Origin: Heliopora coerulea
Lineage: Eukaryota; Cnidaria; Anthozoa; Scleralcyonacea; Helioporidae
NCBI GenBank assembly: GCA_030142905.1
Contig: JASJOG010000146.1
Span: forward strand, 310,001-374,000
DNA: 64,000 bases
Reading direction: 5' to 3'
The translations under genes and the position numbers were made by a program. Below, piece by piece: positions 33,701 to 43,650 of this stretch. Position 1 is the first letter of the stretch; the number at the start of each line of letters is the position of its first letter. The notes under the pieces are model-generated. The model made no database searches, was not told the origin of the DNA, and was given only the letters and a program-made list of their open reading frames with translations.

Positions 33701-36175
33701 TGCTTTCCATCCAGGTGTCTCTTCTGATGCGTAGACAGAACAATTGTCTGATTTATTGCAAGTCGAAACATCACACGTCAGACATCTATACTTTGTCTCT
33801 TGTTTGCAATTCCAGCACGCGCCAGCAGATTCAAAAGCAGTTGCACCAGCCATACACCGTAGTCAGGGCAAGTCAGGTCATTACTTGAGCATCAAGTTGA
33901 CTACAGGTTTTATGAAGGTGTTGGAATAAGACGCAAGATGTGTAATACGATACACGAGCCTTATAGGCAATGACAGCCGCCATAACTAGCCGAATAACAC
34001 TGAATGTTACAAACGAGATAATGTCTTCTGAAATTGTGGTCGTAAAATCATTCGTACGAGGGTATTATGCATACATGGAAATCTGGAATCCGAAAATCGA
34101 CGAGGAATATTAATTGAAACGTGAACCTAAGAATACAACTGATGAAAATGATGTTGCGGTTGTTAAAACAACAGTTGTGTCTTGTGAGATGAAAACTGGA
34201 TGCGCTCATCCTAACAATGTGTCAGCTAACATGGAGGTTGTTGGGCACATTCCAAAACTAATGGCAGTGTGGGTCACAAAGTTTCTCAAACGACAAACGA
34301 ATACTGCAAAGTTATAATCAAAGAGAAACGGATAAATAGAGGTGCTGGATAAGGCTTGGAAATTCCTTGTTTATACGAGTTCCGAGGAGATCGGTTTTCA
34401 TGCGAATGGTTGACCAATAAACTGTCCAAGGAAAACTTTGACATTGAGAAGTAAACTGAAGAAAATTTTGTTTGATGTAAAAATCTTATCTTAACGCACG
34501 TGTAATAATATGTAGTCGAATTAACAAATAGACTTTGAACCGATTGACAAATATCGTCATTAACATAGTGACTAACGTTATGTCTGTAAAGATTATGAAA
34601 AATTAGGAAAATTTTGTCCGTTTAACACAGGTTTTTTGTGTCTTTATTTGCTAATTTATGTGTCCGCGTCCGCTTAATAGAGGTGTCCGCTTGATAGAGG
34701 TTTCATTAATAGGAATTATGAGATTCAATTCGGGACTTCACAAAGTGTCCGCTTAATACAGGGTGTCCGCTTAATGCAGGGCCGCTTAATTCAGGTTTGA
34801 CTGTACTTATAATACTGTAAAACAATTGTTATACTGGTCTTCATATTCCCCTTTTTTCACAGTATATTGCATGTAATCTCATATAAAAATATTCCACAAG
34901 GCAATACTGATTAATGTCATACTCCTGAACATTGCGTGGTCTTATCCTTTTGTTTTTACAAGCCCCAAACTAGAGGTTATGTTTTCCAAACAGAAGTTTT
35001 CAACTTTTTATCCCGATTAAAATGCCTGCAGGTTTATTAAAACTAGGAAGAGTGTACCATACCAACGTTGGGAAATAATACCCAAATATAGAGAGAGAAA
35101 AGGAACAGGTGAAAAACCTTTCTTTAAGTACTTGAAGCAAAAGTCCGTCTTTTGTCATTAACATAGTGAAAACAAAATAGGATAGCTTGGGCGTTTGAGC
35201 ACTTTCAACTGTCAAATCCCATGGTCATTTCCTGTTAACTAAATTTGAGACATATGGAACTTAAATAGTCCACCTCCTGGCTCGCAAATAGCCCAAGAGA
35301 AAGCTTTCTTTCTATTAAGAACAAAAATCGGTGGGGGCGACGTCAAAGCCCTCACGTTTTTCACTGCATTAAACTGTTTTGAAAGTCTGTTATCTCACTT
35401 GAGACTCAAATAATGATTTAGCACGATAAGCAGAATTACCGTGTCGTTTTTACTCCTTTCAAGGTCAAAAAATCTTGAAGCAAAGCTTAATAGGAAATCG
35501 ATTCGGAACCGATATCCCGCAGTCCGACTAGACACTTACTAAGGATATTACAGTATTATGTATGAGTTGCTATCAAATATTAAACCGACACCAGCAAATT
35601 GAAAACACCGGCGCGAATAAAGTTTAAATACAAATTTCAGAAATCAGCTTTCAACTGTATTTCACTGCAGACACTTACCTGTTGAAGTCTTGACGAGCTT
35701 GAGGCTCTCTCTTGCTATATGCTACATCAACGAACCTGAATAACTTGCTCCCATCTTCAAAGTCTGGTCGATCTTCAACGCTTTCCAAGATACGTTTCTC
35801 AACAAAGATCTGACACAGCGATCTTAGCTGCGCTCTAGAGACAGTATGCTTAAGATCTGGATGGGATGTTACGTACGTCTGAAGAACTGAGATTGCTTCT
35901 GAACCGTGGAAACAATTTTCGTATAATTTCATTTTCCAACGTCGCCTCTTGACAACAATGTTTTGTCGTAGATGATTAATCATGTCGTTCCAAATGGCCG
36001 TTGCCTTGAACTTTTCCCTTCTCAAGGTCGCCTGGTAATCCTGACTCGAATCAATGTGTCCATTCATCTCTAACAAACTACAATACCACCTATGGTAAGC
36101 TGGCTGTGCTTTTAAACCGTCGAAACGACAATCCACAGTTCCGTTCGCGACTTTCGAATGATGCTCATCAACCTT
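30792..36175 (-). CDS. DEPDC7: DEPDC7-like DEP-domain protein
   Basis: Three coding exons join in phase: 35679-36175, 31705-32380 and 30792-31124, with canonical sites (AACAG|GTAAGT, GATTATAG, GATCAG|GTACTG, GTTTCAG). The likely start is the ATG at 36067, giving about 465 residues; human DEPDC7 is about 511. Upstream sequence stays open to a TAG at an acceptor (36176-36178), so a further 5' exon is possible. The N-terminal DEP domain shows AIWNDMINHL, VVKRRRWKMK, CFHGSEAISVL and LFRFVD. DEP domains mediate membrane or partner docking. The middle exon is helical, matching the degenerate RhoGAP-like region (AIECL-like ATIECFDAQ). The C-terminus LSMSLKEKKDILKAIQKHHP matches the SAKEKKxLLxQFxKxHPD end of DEPDC7. 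The molecular role of the family is poorly known. Intron 1 hosts a transposon. Confidence 0.85.
31191..31292. mobile_element. Copy of the TTAA-ended MITE family
   Basis: The best-preserved left end (TTAACCCATTAAGGGGCAAG), inverted to the right end CACCTTAATGGGCTAA. It lies in the second DEPDC7-like intron. Confidence 0.85.
31374..31589 (-). other. Coding-like ORF fragment in an intron, unrecognised
   Basis: About 71 residues including VPLYTAHTCSLMLMDYE, FLIGIDGTGAFCTQKKHVAY and RCTLHRARDG. The composition is protein-like. It lies between two DEPDC7-like exons that already join in phase, so it is not part of that gene unless alternatively spliced. An old transposon or retrocopy fragment is the likeliest explanation. 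Confidence 0.3.
32503..32599. mobile_element. Copy of the TTAA-ended MITE family
   Basis: Core GAGTAAAATGATCTGATCTG then GCATTAGCCAGAGTAAAAT, with a 5-base internal duplication (ATCTG). Right end CCCTAATGGGTAAA. Confidence 0.75.
33539..33853 (-). CDS. Cys-rich putative zinc-binding ORF inside the transposon
   Basis: 104 residues from ATG 33853. Cysteine pairs occur at ACWNCKQ, YRCLTCDVSTCN, NCSVYA, AYCITCYKK and HSCD, a spacing that suggests a treble-clef or zinc-ribbon module. The last third (RPSPYHGGEGPG) is read from the terminal repeat, so the true protein may end earlier or continue by splicing. No specific family is recognised. The start codon is 168 bases from the divergent HIRAN-like ORF. 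Confidence 0.45.
   Translation of the reverse strand: MAGATAFESAGACWNCKQETKYRCLTCDVSTCNKSDNCSVYASEETPGWKAGASVAYCITCYKKEKHSCDTLRKESIVDRTVLLLVVRPSPYHGGEGPGDENLC
34021..34454 (+). pseudogene. Degenerate HIRAN-domain-like ORF inside the transposon
   Basis: From ATG 34021 the reading includes VVVKSFVRGYYAYMEIW, then a TAA (34111-34113), then LKREPKNTTDENDVAVV and VVGHIPKLMAVWVTKFLKR. After a further stop at 34315 the reading resumes in another frame with NRGAG and GLEIPCLYEFRG. The order RGYHxY...REPxNxxDxxAVAV...VVGHIPR...GLEIPC matches the HIRAN fold, which binds DNA ends in HLTF/RAD5-type proteins. One nonsense codon and one frameshift make it a pseudogene here; an intron is a weaker alternative. 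Confidence 0.6.
34806..35678 (-). other. Remaining DEPDC7-like intron 1 sequence
   Basis: No exon, ORF or recognisable repeat seen. Confidence 0.5.
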
Positions 36176-37000
36176 CTACAATAATCTTGTATAATACAAT
36201 TCCCTGACGTCACAGCACATGATATAAGTGCTTGAAGTCATAGATAATGTTTAATTGACCCTATTAATGCAGGAAGTTTACCAAGAAAGGTGTTCGGAAA
36301 AGTTATGAGCACTTGTTTCTACTTATGACACTGTCACGTATGAATACTTCATGCACGGACAACGAATTAGCCGATTTGTAAAAATATAGCACAATTCTCT
36401 TGGAATTCCTGGTCGTCCCCGCGTGAACACCCTTGGGAAAAAGCTTGCTTCCCGTTTTGTATTTTCCAGAAATTTTTCCAGTTTCCCCAAACGAAAACGA
36501 ATCAAACTTTCTATCAAAAAACAATGTCGCCCCATATGCATAGTTGTTTCTACGGGACGGTTTTCTCGAAGCAGACATACCATATGACACGAAGACCCCG
36601 TTTGGATGGGTAAAATATATACACATTTTTTTTTGAATTTAGACAAATGATCGGGCTGAATACATCACAGAAAACAGCCCAAAAACTTGCCGATCAAGGG
36701 AACAAAAAATCCAGCCCAAATTACAATTGACGAAACGTTAATATCACGGGCTATAACAAATTGACTTGGCTTAACATACCTTAGATTTGCCAGAAGTTTC
36801 CGTGGTTTCTCTGATCTGGCTATCTGCCCAAGCCAAACGGCTTCATACCCTTGTGAATGGAGCCATTTCCTTCATTATTCCTTTAATTTTTAATAATTTC
36901 TGTGTTTACCAGCTTGATATATTTTGCAAATACAGTATCTCTGAGTATAATTACACCCAAACCAGTATAATAAATTAATCAGATCATTTTTTATTAATAG
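36176..37000 (-). other. Region upstream of the DEPDC7-like gene with coding-like, unassigned ORFs
   Basis: The minus strand reads GYEAVWLGQIARSEKPRKLL and RYVKPSQFVIARDIN in one open frame (about 36660-36840) and MSASRKPSRR...YGATLFFDRKF in another (about 36305-36570). Neither is joined in phase to the DEP exon from a start codon. These may be a transposon fragment or an unresolved gene. Confidence 0.3.
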
Positions 37001-37264
37001 TCTATTATGAAGCAAGCCTTAAGAGAAAAGCTCTCAGAGTACAAAGACCTGGATGACATAATAGTATTTTACACTGGAGTATAGAAACATGACTGATGTC
37101 ACAAATATTGATAGCAATCTTTATTATTTTGTAAAACAATCAAGAAGTTCCTCAGACATTGCCTATCTGACTTAAATATTTCTTGAACATAAATTGAAAA
37201 ATTACAGTAACTTGCAACTCATTCTTTTGAGTATTTTGACAGTCATTTTTAGTGTCCCTCACAA

Positions 37265-37800
37265 GGGGTGATCTATTAAGATAAAAAGTTCAAAGGCTGG
37301 TAATCAGCATGATTGATCTCAAAGAATCCCAATGCTTTGTGCAAAGAGCTAAGAGGAGTACCAAATCCAAGAACCTTAGTGCGGCGGTTTGCTGCATCCA
37401 ATACCGGTCCAACGCTACAATATCATTGGCTGGGTGATCTGTTATCTGAGTTACAATATGAATATTATTAATATAGCCTCTGAGTTATAATGGTGACATT
37501 AACTGGCATCAAAACGTACAGGTGAATTACATTGATACACAGCCCAGGGGAGATCTATTAAGGTAAAAAGTTCAAAGGTAACTGCTATAACTGATCTCAA
37601 AGAATTCCAACATTTCAAGCAAAGACCCTTCATCAGAGAAAGAAATATATTCCCATTTTATACCATTGACTCGGTGACCTGTTATCTGACTTGCAATATG
37701 AATTTATTTGATATACCCTTTGAGTTATAGTAAAGACATTGACTAGCAATGAAATGTACAGGTGAATTACATTAATACATAGCCAAGGTAAAGATACAAA
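37265..37800. repeat. Imperfect tandem duplication, about 282-bp period
   Basis: The block starting ATCTATTAAGATAAAAAGTT at 37271 recurs at 37553 with many shared stretches: GATCTCAAAGAAT, GGTGAATTACATT and ACAATATGAAT. The first copy has about 45 extra GC-richer bases (around 37380-37420) not in the second. No gene. Confidence 0.8.
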
Positions 37801-38646
37801 GCCTTTTTTAACAGAACCAAAAGATCATAATCCTTGCAAAAGAAAACAAAAAACAGTGCAGTATATTCTGTTCCTTGCTATGGTTGTGACCAAGGATAAT
37901 ATCAGTGAGACAAACTATCAGTTTCATACACACTTAGCTTTTTCAGGGCATGGTTACCACCCTAAATATGGCATCATCATAATCTTATAATTACTAATTG
38001 TAAGATTATGAAGGAAAATTCTAGATGGTAAATATCAATTCCACCCACATACAGCATTGAACCATGGTGATGGGGCTTTCTATTTGATTCCTATTATATC
38101 TTGTGGATGGATTAAGTTATCACTCAACCCAGACAGTGAATATACACACTTGTAAGAACAAAACTGCAACTTTATAATTACTGGTATATTGAATTCAAAA
38201 AACATTTTCACAAATTAGCATGTCCCACCTAGAACCATTTTACTAGCTTTATTAACCAACATTATTTTAGTCATATCATTCATATTTATTTGCTCTGACA
38301 TAAAATGAAAGTGACATTATCTGAGTCTTTGTATCACAATGAAATTCTTCCTGGAAGTCTCCAGAAAGTTTTTTTATACAAAATTAATGTTTGTGTGTCA
38401 CTACAGTAATAAAAAATTCACTGACAATGTTAAATTTGGAACATGAATAATACCAGAAACACATGAAAGTTCTTAAAGAAAGTTTTAAAAGAATCTCAGA
38501 TTAAGAGAATTTTGGGACTTTACCAAAGGCAACTCCTTGATGCAGAGTAATGTTTTAATCCTACAGTACCAAAGGTGACTTCTTGATGCAGGGTGGTGTT
38601 GCAATTAATTTTTTATAACTGAGTAGGAGCTTTACAAAGTTCTAAC

Positions 38647-39654
38647 TCAGATGCTTAATTTGCTGTGCTGATACAAGGTTTGAGCTAAAGTATGTGATGA
38701 TTCAATTTGCCAAGACATACATCTGACACTGCCTCCCATATGTGACAGTTCAGATGTATCAATTGGCACTACAGTCTTATCAGTATTGTCTTTAATAATT
38801 TCTAGGGCTTGGCTGTCATATACTGGATTGGAATATTGTGGCACATAAACTGCATTGTTTGTGACCAATACATTGATATAGCTACCAACAGCAGAGGTAA
38901 ATCCTTTACATTTAGCATTACTTGGCTCACCATTGGAAATCTTGCATGGTAATCTGACAGTCTTTAAGTCTGGGAATTCAGATTTTACTGCCACTTCTAC
39001 AGCATTGTAATATTCCAGATCATCATAATCTCCAATGAGTAATACGTCATCTTCAATGAACGATACTATGCCATCAGAATGTCCAGTTGTATCTTCAGGG
39101 TCTGGGATGAAAGCTACTTTTGAGTTCAGTAAATTTTCTAAGTCACCTTTTAAAGCCGATTTAGATTTGCCTTTATTTTCAGAAAGAATTCTCTCGGAGA
39201 TGATGACTTTATTCTTGTTGTTATCCACTACATTTCCACCATCTAATACTATGTCACTTCGCTCCACAAATGTATCCAGTCTCCCCAGAAATTTAGTAAA
39301 CCCTTTGTCAAAGTACTTGGCGTCTTTATTTCTCAAGTACCTAGGTTGATAACAAAATTTCACTTGTTTTTTTGGCAGAACAGGACCATAGTCTCTAATC
39401 CACAGGTCTAATGGTTCTTCCACAACTAAACGGAAGGTTTTATCGCCAAATGGTAAAGTTGAGCTAGTGGGTGCCTTTTGGTAGTGCTTTTCCAGAGAAC
39501 GAGAGTACAGAACTAGGAAGTCGTCCAACCCAGATGATTTCTCACTCATTTGTCGCACAAAGTTTTCAATATGGCGAAAGCTTTTTCGGTAATAGTCATC
39601 ATCAGGTAAATATACAACAACAAGTTGTTTGGATGTCAATGAAAATACTGCCAT
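38647..39654 (-). CDS. Agmatine deiminase-family (PAD_porph) protein, intronless
   Basis: A single open frame of 335 residues from ATG 39654. Motifs of the agmatine deiminase / porphyromonas-type peptidylarginine deiminase family appear in order: WIRDYGP (85-91), VLDGGNVVDN (136-144), GHSDGI (catalytic His at 192) and GGSVRCMSWQ (catalytic Cys at 312). The family hydrolyses guanidino groups of agmatine or C-terminal arginine to release ammonia, in the cytosol. Bacterial and plant enzymes have about 340-380 residues with GHTDG/GGGxIHC motifs, so active residues are kept but the Cys motif is divergent (SVRC for NIHC), leaving the substrate open. The in-frame ATG at 39780 would add 42 hydrophobic residues but run into the neighbouring gene. 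Lack of introns beside spliced neighbours hints at retroposition or bacterial acquisition. Confidence 0.85.
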   Translation of the reverse strand: MAVFSLTSKQLVVVYLPDDDYYRKSFRHIENFVRQMSEKSSGLDDFLVLYSRSLEKHYQKAPTSSTLPFGDKTFRLVVEEPLDLWIRDYGPVLPKKQVKFCYQPRYLRNKDAKYFDKGFTKFLGRLDTFVERSDIVLDGGNVVDNNKNKVIISERILSENKGKSKSALKGDLENLLNSKVAFIPDPEDTTGHSDGIVSFIEDDVLLIGDYDDLEYYNAVEVAVKSEFPDLKTVRLPCKISNGEPSNAKCKGFTSAVGSYINVLVTNNAVYVPQYSNPVYDSQALEIIKDNTDKTVVPIDTSELSHMGGSVRCMSWQIESSHTLAQTLYQHSKLSI

Positions 39655-39739
39655 TTTATGAAAAAAAAAACTCCATTTCAAACTAAACAAAACTGTAAGT
39701 ATCAAATCAACTAGGTCCAAAATAAAATTAACATCGGAA
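39655..39739. promoter_or_regulatory. Shared bidirectional promoter between head-to-head genes
   Basis: Only 85 bases separate the start codons of the deiminase-family gene (-) and the exonuclease gene (+), so the core promoters must overlap or lie within the first codons. The gap is AT-rich with no TATA box at a sensible distance. Confidence 0.6.
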
Positions 39740-42335
39740 ATGGCCGGAATACTCTCGCAAAACAACGTAGATCCTATCATGGCGACCGTGTGGAAAGTGA
39801 GTCGGTTTTTGAAAAAAATGTTTGACTACAGGAATTGTATCCAGACAATTACTGCTGTGCGGCTTTATACTGATGAAATACATAGTTCGTATCAATCAGT
39901 GGGAAATTTGGGGAAGGATTTAAGCCAATGCGATCGAGAACCTGATATAGAAATCACTGGAAGTGGAGAATGCTCTATGCCTGTTTATAATGATAGTTTT
40001 GATGATCGTCCTAGTCTTTCAAATTTACAAATAACCGAGGAGGACTTAAGTCAATATCCAATCGAACGATTTACAGGAAGTATATATGTTGTTAAAGAAC
40101 CATCAGATGAACGCGGATCGGAAATACTGGACGTCCTTGATAGGTTGAAGAAAGAAAGAGTCCTTGGATTTGATGTAGAGATGTCAGAGTCAAGACGCTT
40201 GGACGGTAGTCAGAAGAGAAGCAAGAAGACACGGGTCGTGCAGATAGCATCGGAGACAGATGCTCTTGTATGGCAACTAAAGAACTTCTCGTCTCTTCCA
40301 TCATCATTAGTTTTTTTCTTAGAATCAGATATATTAAAGGTATAATTATAGCTGTGTGTAATGGATAATTGGAATAAGTGAATGAAATGGGAAAATCTGC
40401 ATGAAAGGGGACAGGCCGATGAGAGAATCAATAAGGCATTAAATAAATGTATTTTGTTTGCAATTTGAGCAAGTACACTGAAAGAGAGCTTTTGATTGAT
40501 AATTATACAGTTAGTATCAGTTTATATTGTTCCAGACTACATGGTTAATAAAATGCAAATTTACATTAGTCAGATGTTAGGAATGTGGGAACTTGGAAAT
40601 ATTCATGGATGTTCATTGGTCATTTTTCAAGCTCAAACCTTAGAAAAATATTTTCTGAGCTCCAGGTGGGGATCAAATTTACAACCTTTTAATGACTGGT
40701 GAGACACTAACCATTGTACTACCAAGACCCAGATGGTGGACTAATGTGTGAGTTGACCATATGTGCTGCCTATGCTGCACCCACAGTATGTTAATAATTA
40801 GTAATGTATGTGAGAAAAATAGTATCACAGTTGGTTTCTTCATTGGGCAGAGATTTTTAAAGAAAGTTTTTCCATGCTGCATCAGACGTTGTTATAGGCA
40901 ACGGATTGGCTGTCCTGTTCTAAAAATTAATAGTTTTTTTCTCTGCTAAAAATAACAAAGCTTTTTTTGTTGCTGCTGTCAAATTGAAATTTTTAACTGA
41001 CTTTTATTTCACTGTACAGCTATTTCATGTTCAAACTTAATCTTTGTCAGATACCATGTTGGAAACATCAAAGAAATTTAATGTAAATTATCTACTTACT
41101 TTTCTTCAGGTTGGCCATGCCATAAGTGATGATGTGGTTTTATTAAAAAAAGAATTTAACATCAAATCAAGAAATCTTTTTGACACTTTACCATGGGCCA
41201 TGCAGCTTAACTGCAAGCCACTTGGACTTCATGCCTTGTGTGCCATCTTTCTTGGATGGAGGATATCCAAAGGACTAAGAACTTCAGATTGGAATAGGAA
41301 GGATTTGTCTGAGAATCAAATACATTATGCTTGTACAGATGCTTGGGCTAGTTTAATGGTGTACAAAAAAATGAAAAGGTGAGAGAAACTTATTTTGATA
41401 ATAAAAGTAACAATTAACCTATTATGGGTTAAGGGCACACTTGGGCATTTTACTCTGGCTAACACCAGAAAATTTTAGTTACAGAAATAAGCTTTGGGTG
41501 TTAACAGGTTAAACATTTCTGTGAGCATTTTTTAATTAAGAAATCACTGTCTTACTTTTAACTTAATTGTTTTTTGAAAATGTTAGTGTTTTTTAAGAAA
41601 ACATTAATAGTCTTTCTACACGTATCACCTAATTTAGTACCATTATATAAATATGCTAGCAGTTTGCATATGTTTATGTAAAGCTGTTTCCATCTTGCAG
41701 AGAAATGTCTGGCATAGGAATGCATACAGTATACAGAGATGGTGAAGCAAAATTTCGAGTGAGGGGGCTAGTTATACAACTACAGCCTTTTGCATGTTTC
41801 CCCAGAAACTTTCACTACAAATATTTGGAAAAAAGTGGGGAGGCTAAAGCAACCCCCAGCTCTGCCATCCCTGGTATAGTAGTTTTAAGGGTATGGTGTA
41901 TTGATTATGCCTGCCACACTGTCCATTTGGACCCTCTACTGGCTCGTAAATATTAACTCATTAATGTTCAGGGCTCATCTCCTTAATGAGTAAAATCATC
42001 TAGCATTTAGCAAAAGTAAAATTATAAAGTCTGCCTTTTGCCCCTTAATGTGTTAAATTGGTCAGGGTATTTAGCCTATAATTTCTTAATTTGCAAAATC
42101 AGATTCTTGCTTCTTGGAAGTGCAACAGCAAATAAAAGGAACTATTATTGTTACTTTTTTTAGTGTTGCATACAAAAATGGGAATGTCTTACCATTGCCA
42201 ATTGGATCTGTGAATGACATCTTGGACACTAGATTAATGTCAAAGAGAAAGAGGAGAAGTCGTCATGTGCAAAACTACAAGGCTCGCAAGAACTTCAACA
42301 GTATTATAGAAACTGCAATGAAAGTGGTTGAGTAG
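39740..42335 (+). CDS. DEDDy 3'-5' exonuclease (WRN/EXD2-like)
   Basis: Exons: 39740-40339, 41110-41378, 41701-41758, a possible microexon 41806-41834, and 42164-42335 (stop). The first three join cleanly in phase (ATATTAAAG|GTATAA, CTTCAG|GTTGG, AAAAG|GTGAGA). The exonuclease domain has motif I FDVEM (D145, E147), motif II GHAISDD (D208) and motif III YACTDA (Y273, D277), the DEDDy set that coordinates two metals. Members digest single-stranded 3' ends in DNA repair or RNA decay; human EXD2 is mitochondrial. The first ~110 residues are not recognised. The tail is basic (KRKRRSRHVQNYKARK), possibly nuclear. Exon 3 ends at phase 0 while exon 5 needs one base, and a 29-nt microexon after TTTCCCCAG fixes this. 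The predicted length is 375 residues. Confidence 0.8.
40665..40740 (-). mobile_element. tRNA-derived SINE head (candidate)
   Basis: On the minus strand: TGGTAGTACAATGGTTAGTG (A-box-like), then about 25 bases later GTAAATTTGATCCCC (B-box-like). It lies in the first exonuclease intron. Confidence 0.5.
41414..41512. mobile_element. Copy of the TTAA-ended MITE family
   Basis: Reverse core TTTTACTCTGGCTAACACCA, with TTAACCTATTATGGGTTAAG at the left and GTTAACAGGTTAA at the right. In an exonuclease intron. Confidence 0.75.
41953..42056. mobile_element. Copy of the TTAA-ended MITE family
   Basis: Starts TTAACTCATTAATGTTCAGG, core GAGTAAAATCATCTAGCA, ends CCCCTTAATGTGTTAA. In the last exonuclease intron. 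Confidence 0.8.
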
Positions 42336-43317
42336 ATCAAATCTCTCTATACTATTGTTTCAGATAAGTTGGAATATTTTTTATATAAAACAACTGAAAA
42401 ATTAATATTAAAGTTACTGTTTAGAAAATTGAGGTGATTATCAACACTCACTGAGTGATTGTTCTGCTAATGATGGATGTCCAACATTACGTTTCTCATT
42501 TGGTATGTAATTTCCGTTGCTTTAACATTATATTTTTTATATTCAATTTATATCTTACCATTATATTGGAAGAGATGGATGACAGCAATCATGTTGTCTG
42601 GTACCTTTCTCTTGTGATCCAGTACATTGCAAGCTTAGAAAAAAACACTGTTACGCAAATCTGAAATGGACATAAAGTAAATGAACTGCTCCAAACTGGA
42701 GTATTGCCGATTATTGGAGGAAACTTGTGACAACCAACACTTGTCTTTTTATACTTCTGGTAAAAATTAAATCAAAGACCAATACCTGGAAGTGAAGTAA
42801 CATTCCAAAATGTTCACAGTGTACTCAGCTGGGAGCATTGTGCTGTGCTCCACACGTGGGCCCACTTTGTTGCACCTATAAATGTACACATAAATTAGAA
42901 TCATATTCTTATTTCTTATTAGAGGAGATTTTTACCATAGAGTGTTGCACAAATACTAATCTTGGTCATCTTAGTTGCAGTTTATTGGTCTTCAGACTGG
43001 CATTGTGGTCAGCTAATGGCCCTACAAAGAAAAATGCTGGTTAAGCGGCTAAAATATTGTGCTTTTTAAATTCCATACGTGAAGTTATAATTATGACAAT
43101 AACTCTTAGAGGTTATTTGACCAGGGCAATTATGAAATGGTGACCAGTTGATATCTCTAACATGTAATTACTTTCTTGAGAAGAAAATTGAATTTTAAAA
43201 TTAATGCCTTAAACGTTTGCCGTTGTATGTCTCCGCTCGTTGCACAAGAACACGGAACAGGTGGGCTTGACATCTTAGAGAGGGATGCGGTGGATTTGAT
43301 GACAAAGTATTAAGTGA

Positions 43318-43376
43318 TTCGTAAAGTACAGTACAGTAAAGTAAAGTCAAATCAAGTCAAGTCAAGTAAAGTAACG
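43318..43376. repeat. (AAGTA/AAGTC)n microsatellite
   Basis: Five-base units GTAAA, GTACA and GTCAA, ending exactly where the SINE copy starts, which suggests SINE tail or target-site expansion. Confidence 0.75.
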
Positions 43377-43377
43377 C

Positions 43378-43650
43378 AAAGTGTCTTTATTTATACTGGA
43401 TAACCCTATCAGCTACCTAAGCTGTTCTCCCTAGAGGTCCAGTAAAGGCCGCCCCTCATGAGTCTAGTGTTACTACAGGAGGAAACCGGAGTACCCGGAG
43501 AAAACCTGCCATGTTTGGTAGAGTCAAACTGGACAACATTCTTCTCACAAATGACCAAAATAAATTTAATCAGATAATTGCTTGAGGCTGGAATCAAACC
43601 CTAGTCACAGTGGTGAGACACACGTGCACTACCACTGTGCCGCCACCTCC
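43378..43650 (-). mobile_element. tRNA-derived SINE, copy 1
   Basis: On the minus strand the head reads GGCGGCACAGTGGTAGTGCA, then GGGTTTGATTCCAGCC (B-box-like). The body contains TTTTCTCCGGGTACTCCGG and TTTCCTCCTGTAGTAACACT and the tail AAATAAAGACACTTTG. It aligns over its length with 49301-49572. The TTTTCTCCGGGTACTCCGG core resembles a widespread conserved animal SINE central domain (from memory, unchecked). Confidence 0.8.

Larger units (their letters stand above)
33471..34803. mobile_element. Tigger/pogo-like DNA transposon (1333 bp) carrying non-transposase ORFs
   Basis: The inverted ends CAGCCAAACCTGTATTAAGC and, at the right end, the reverse complement of CAGTCAAACCTGAATTAAGC are flanked by TA on both sides (33469-33470, 34804-34805), the expected target duplication. 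Subterminal blocks repeat GTCCGCTTAATAGAGGTG at both ends. The TIR and TA match pogo/Tigger-type elements (from memory). No DDE transposase is seen. Instead the body has a Cys-rich ORF (-) and a HIRAN-like broken ORF (+), so it depends on a helper in trans or is a composite. It sits in the first DEPDC7-like intron. Confidence 0.85.

Noticed and set aside
34114..34317. Intact 67-residue ORF in the Tigger-like element
   Set aside because: It starts at a TTG after an in-frame stop, and the same reading continues upstream and, shifted, downstream, so it is one piece of a broken HIRAN-like ORF.
39657..39780. Upstream ATG of the deiminase-family gene (39780), giving a hydrophobic 42-residue leader
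   Set aside because: It would overlap the opposite gene's start and has no match in the family. The inner ATG 39654 gives the usual family N-terminus. It was left as a noted alternative only.
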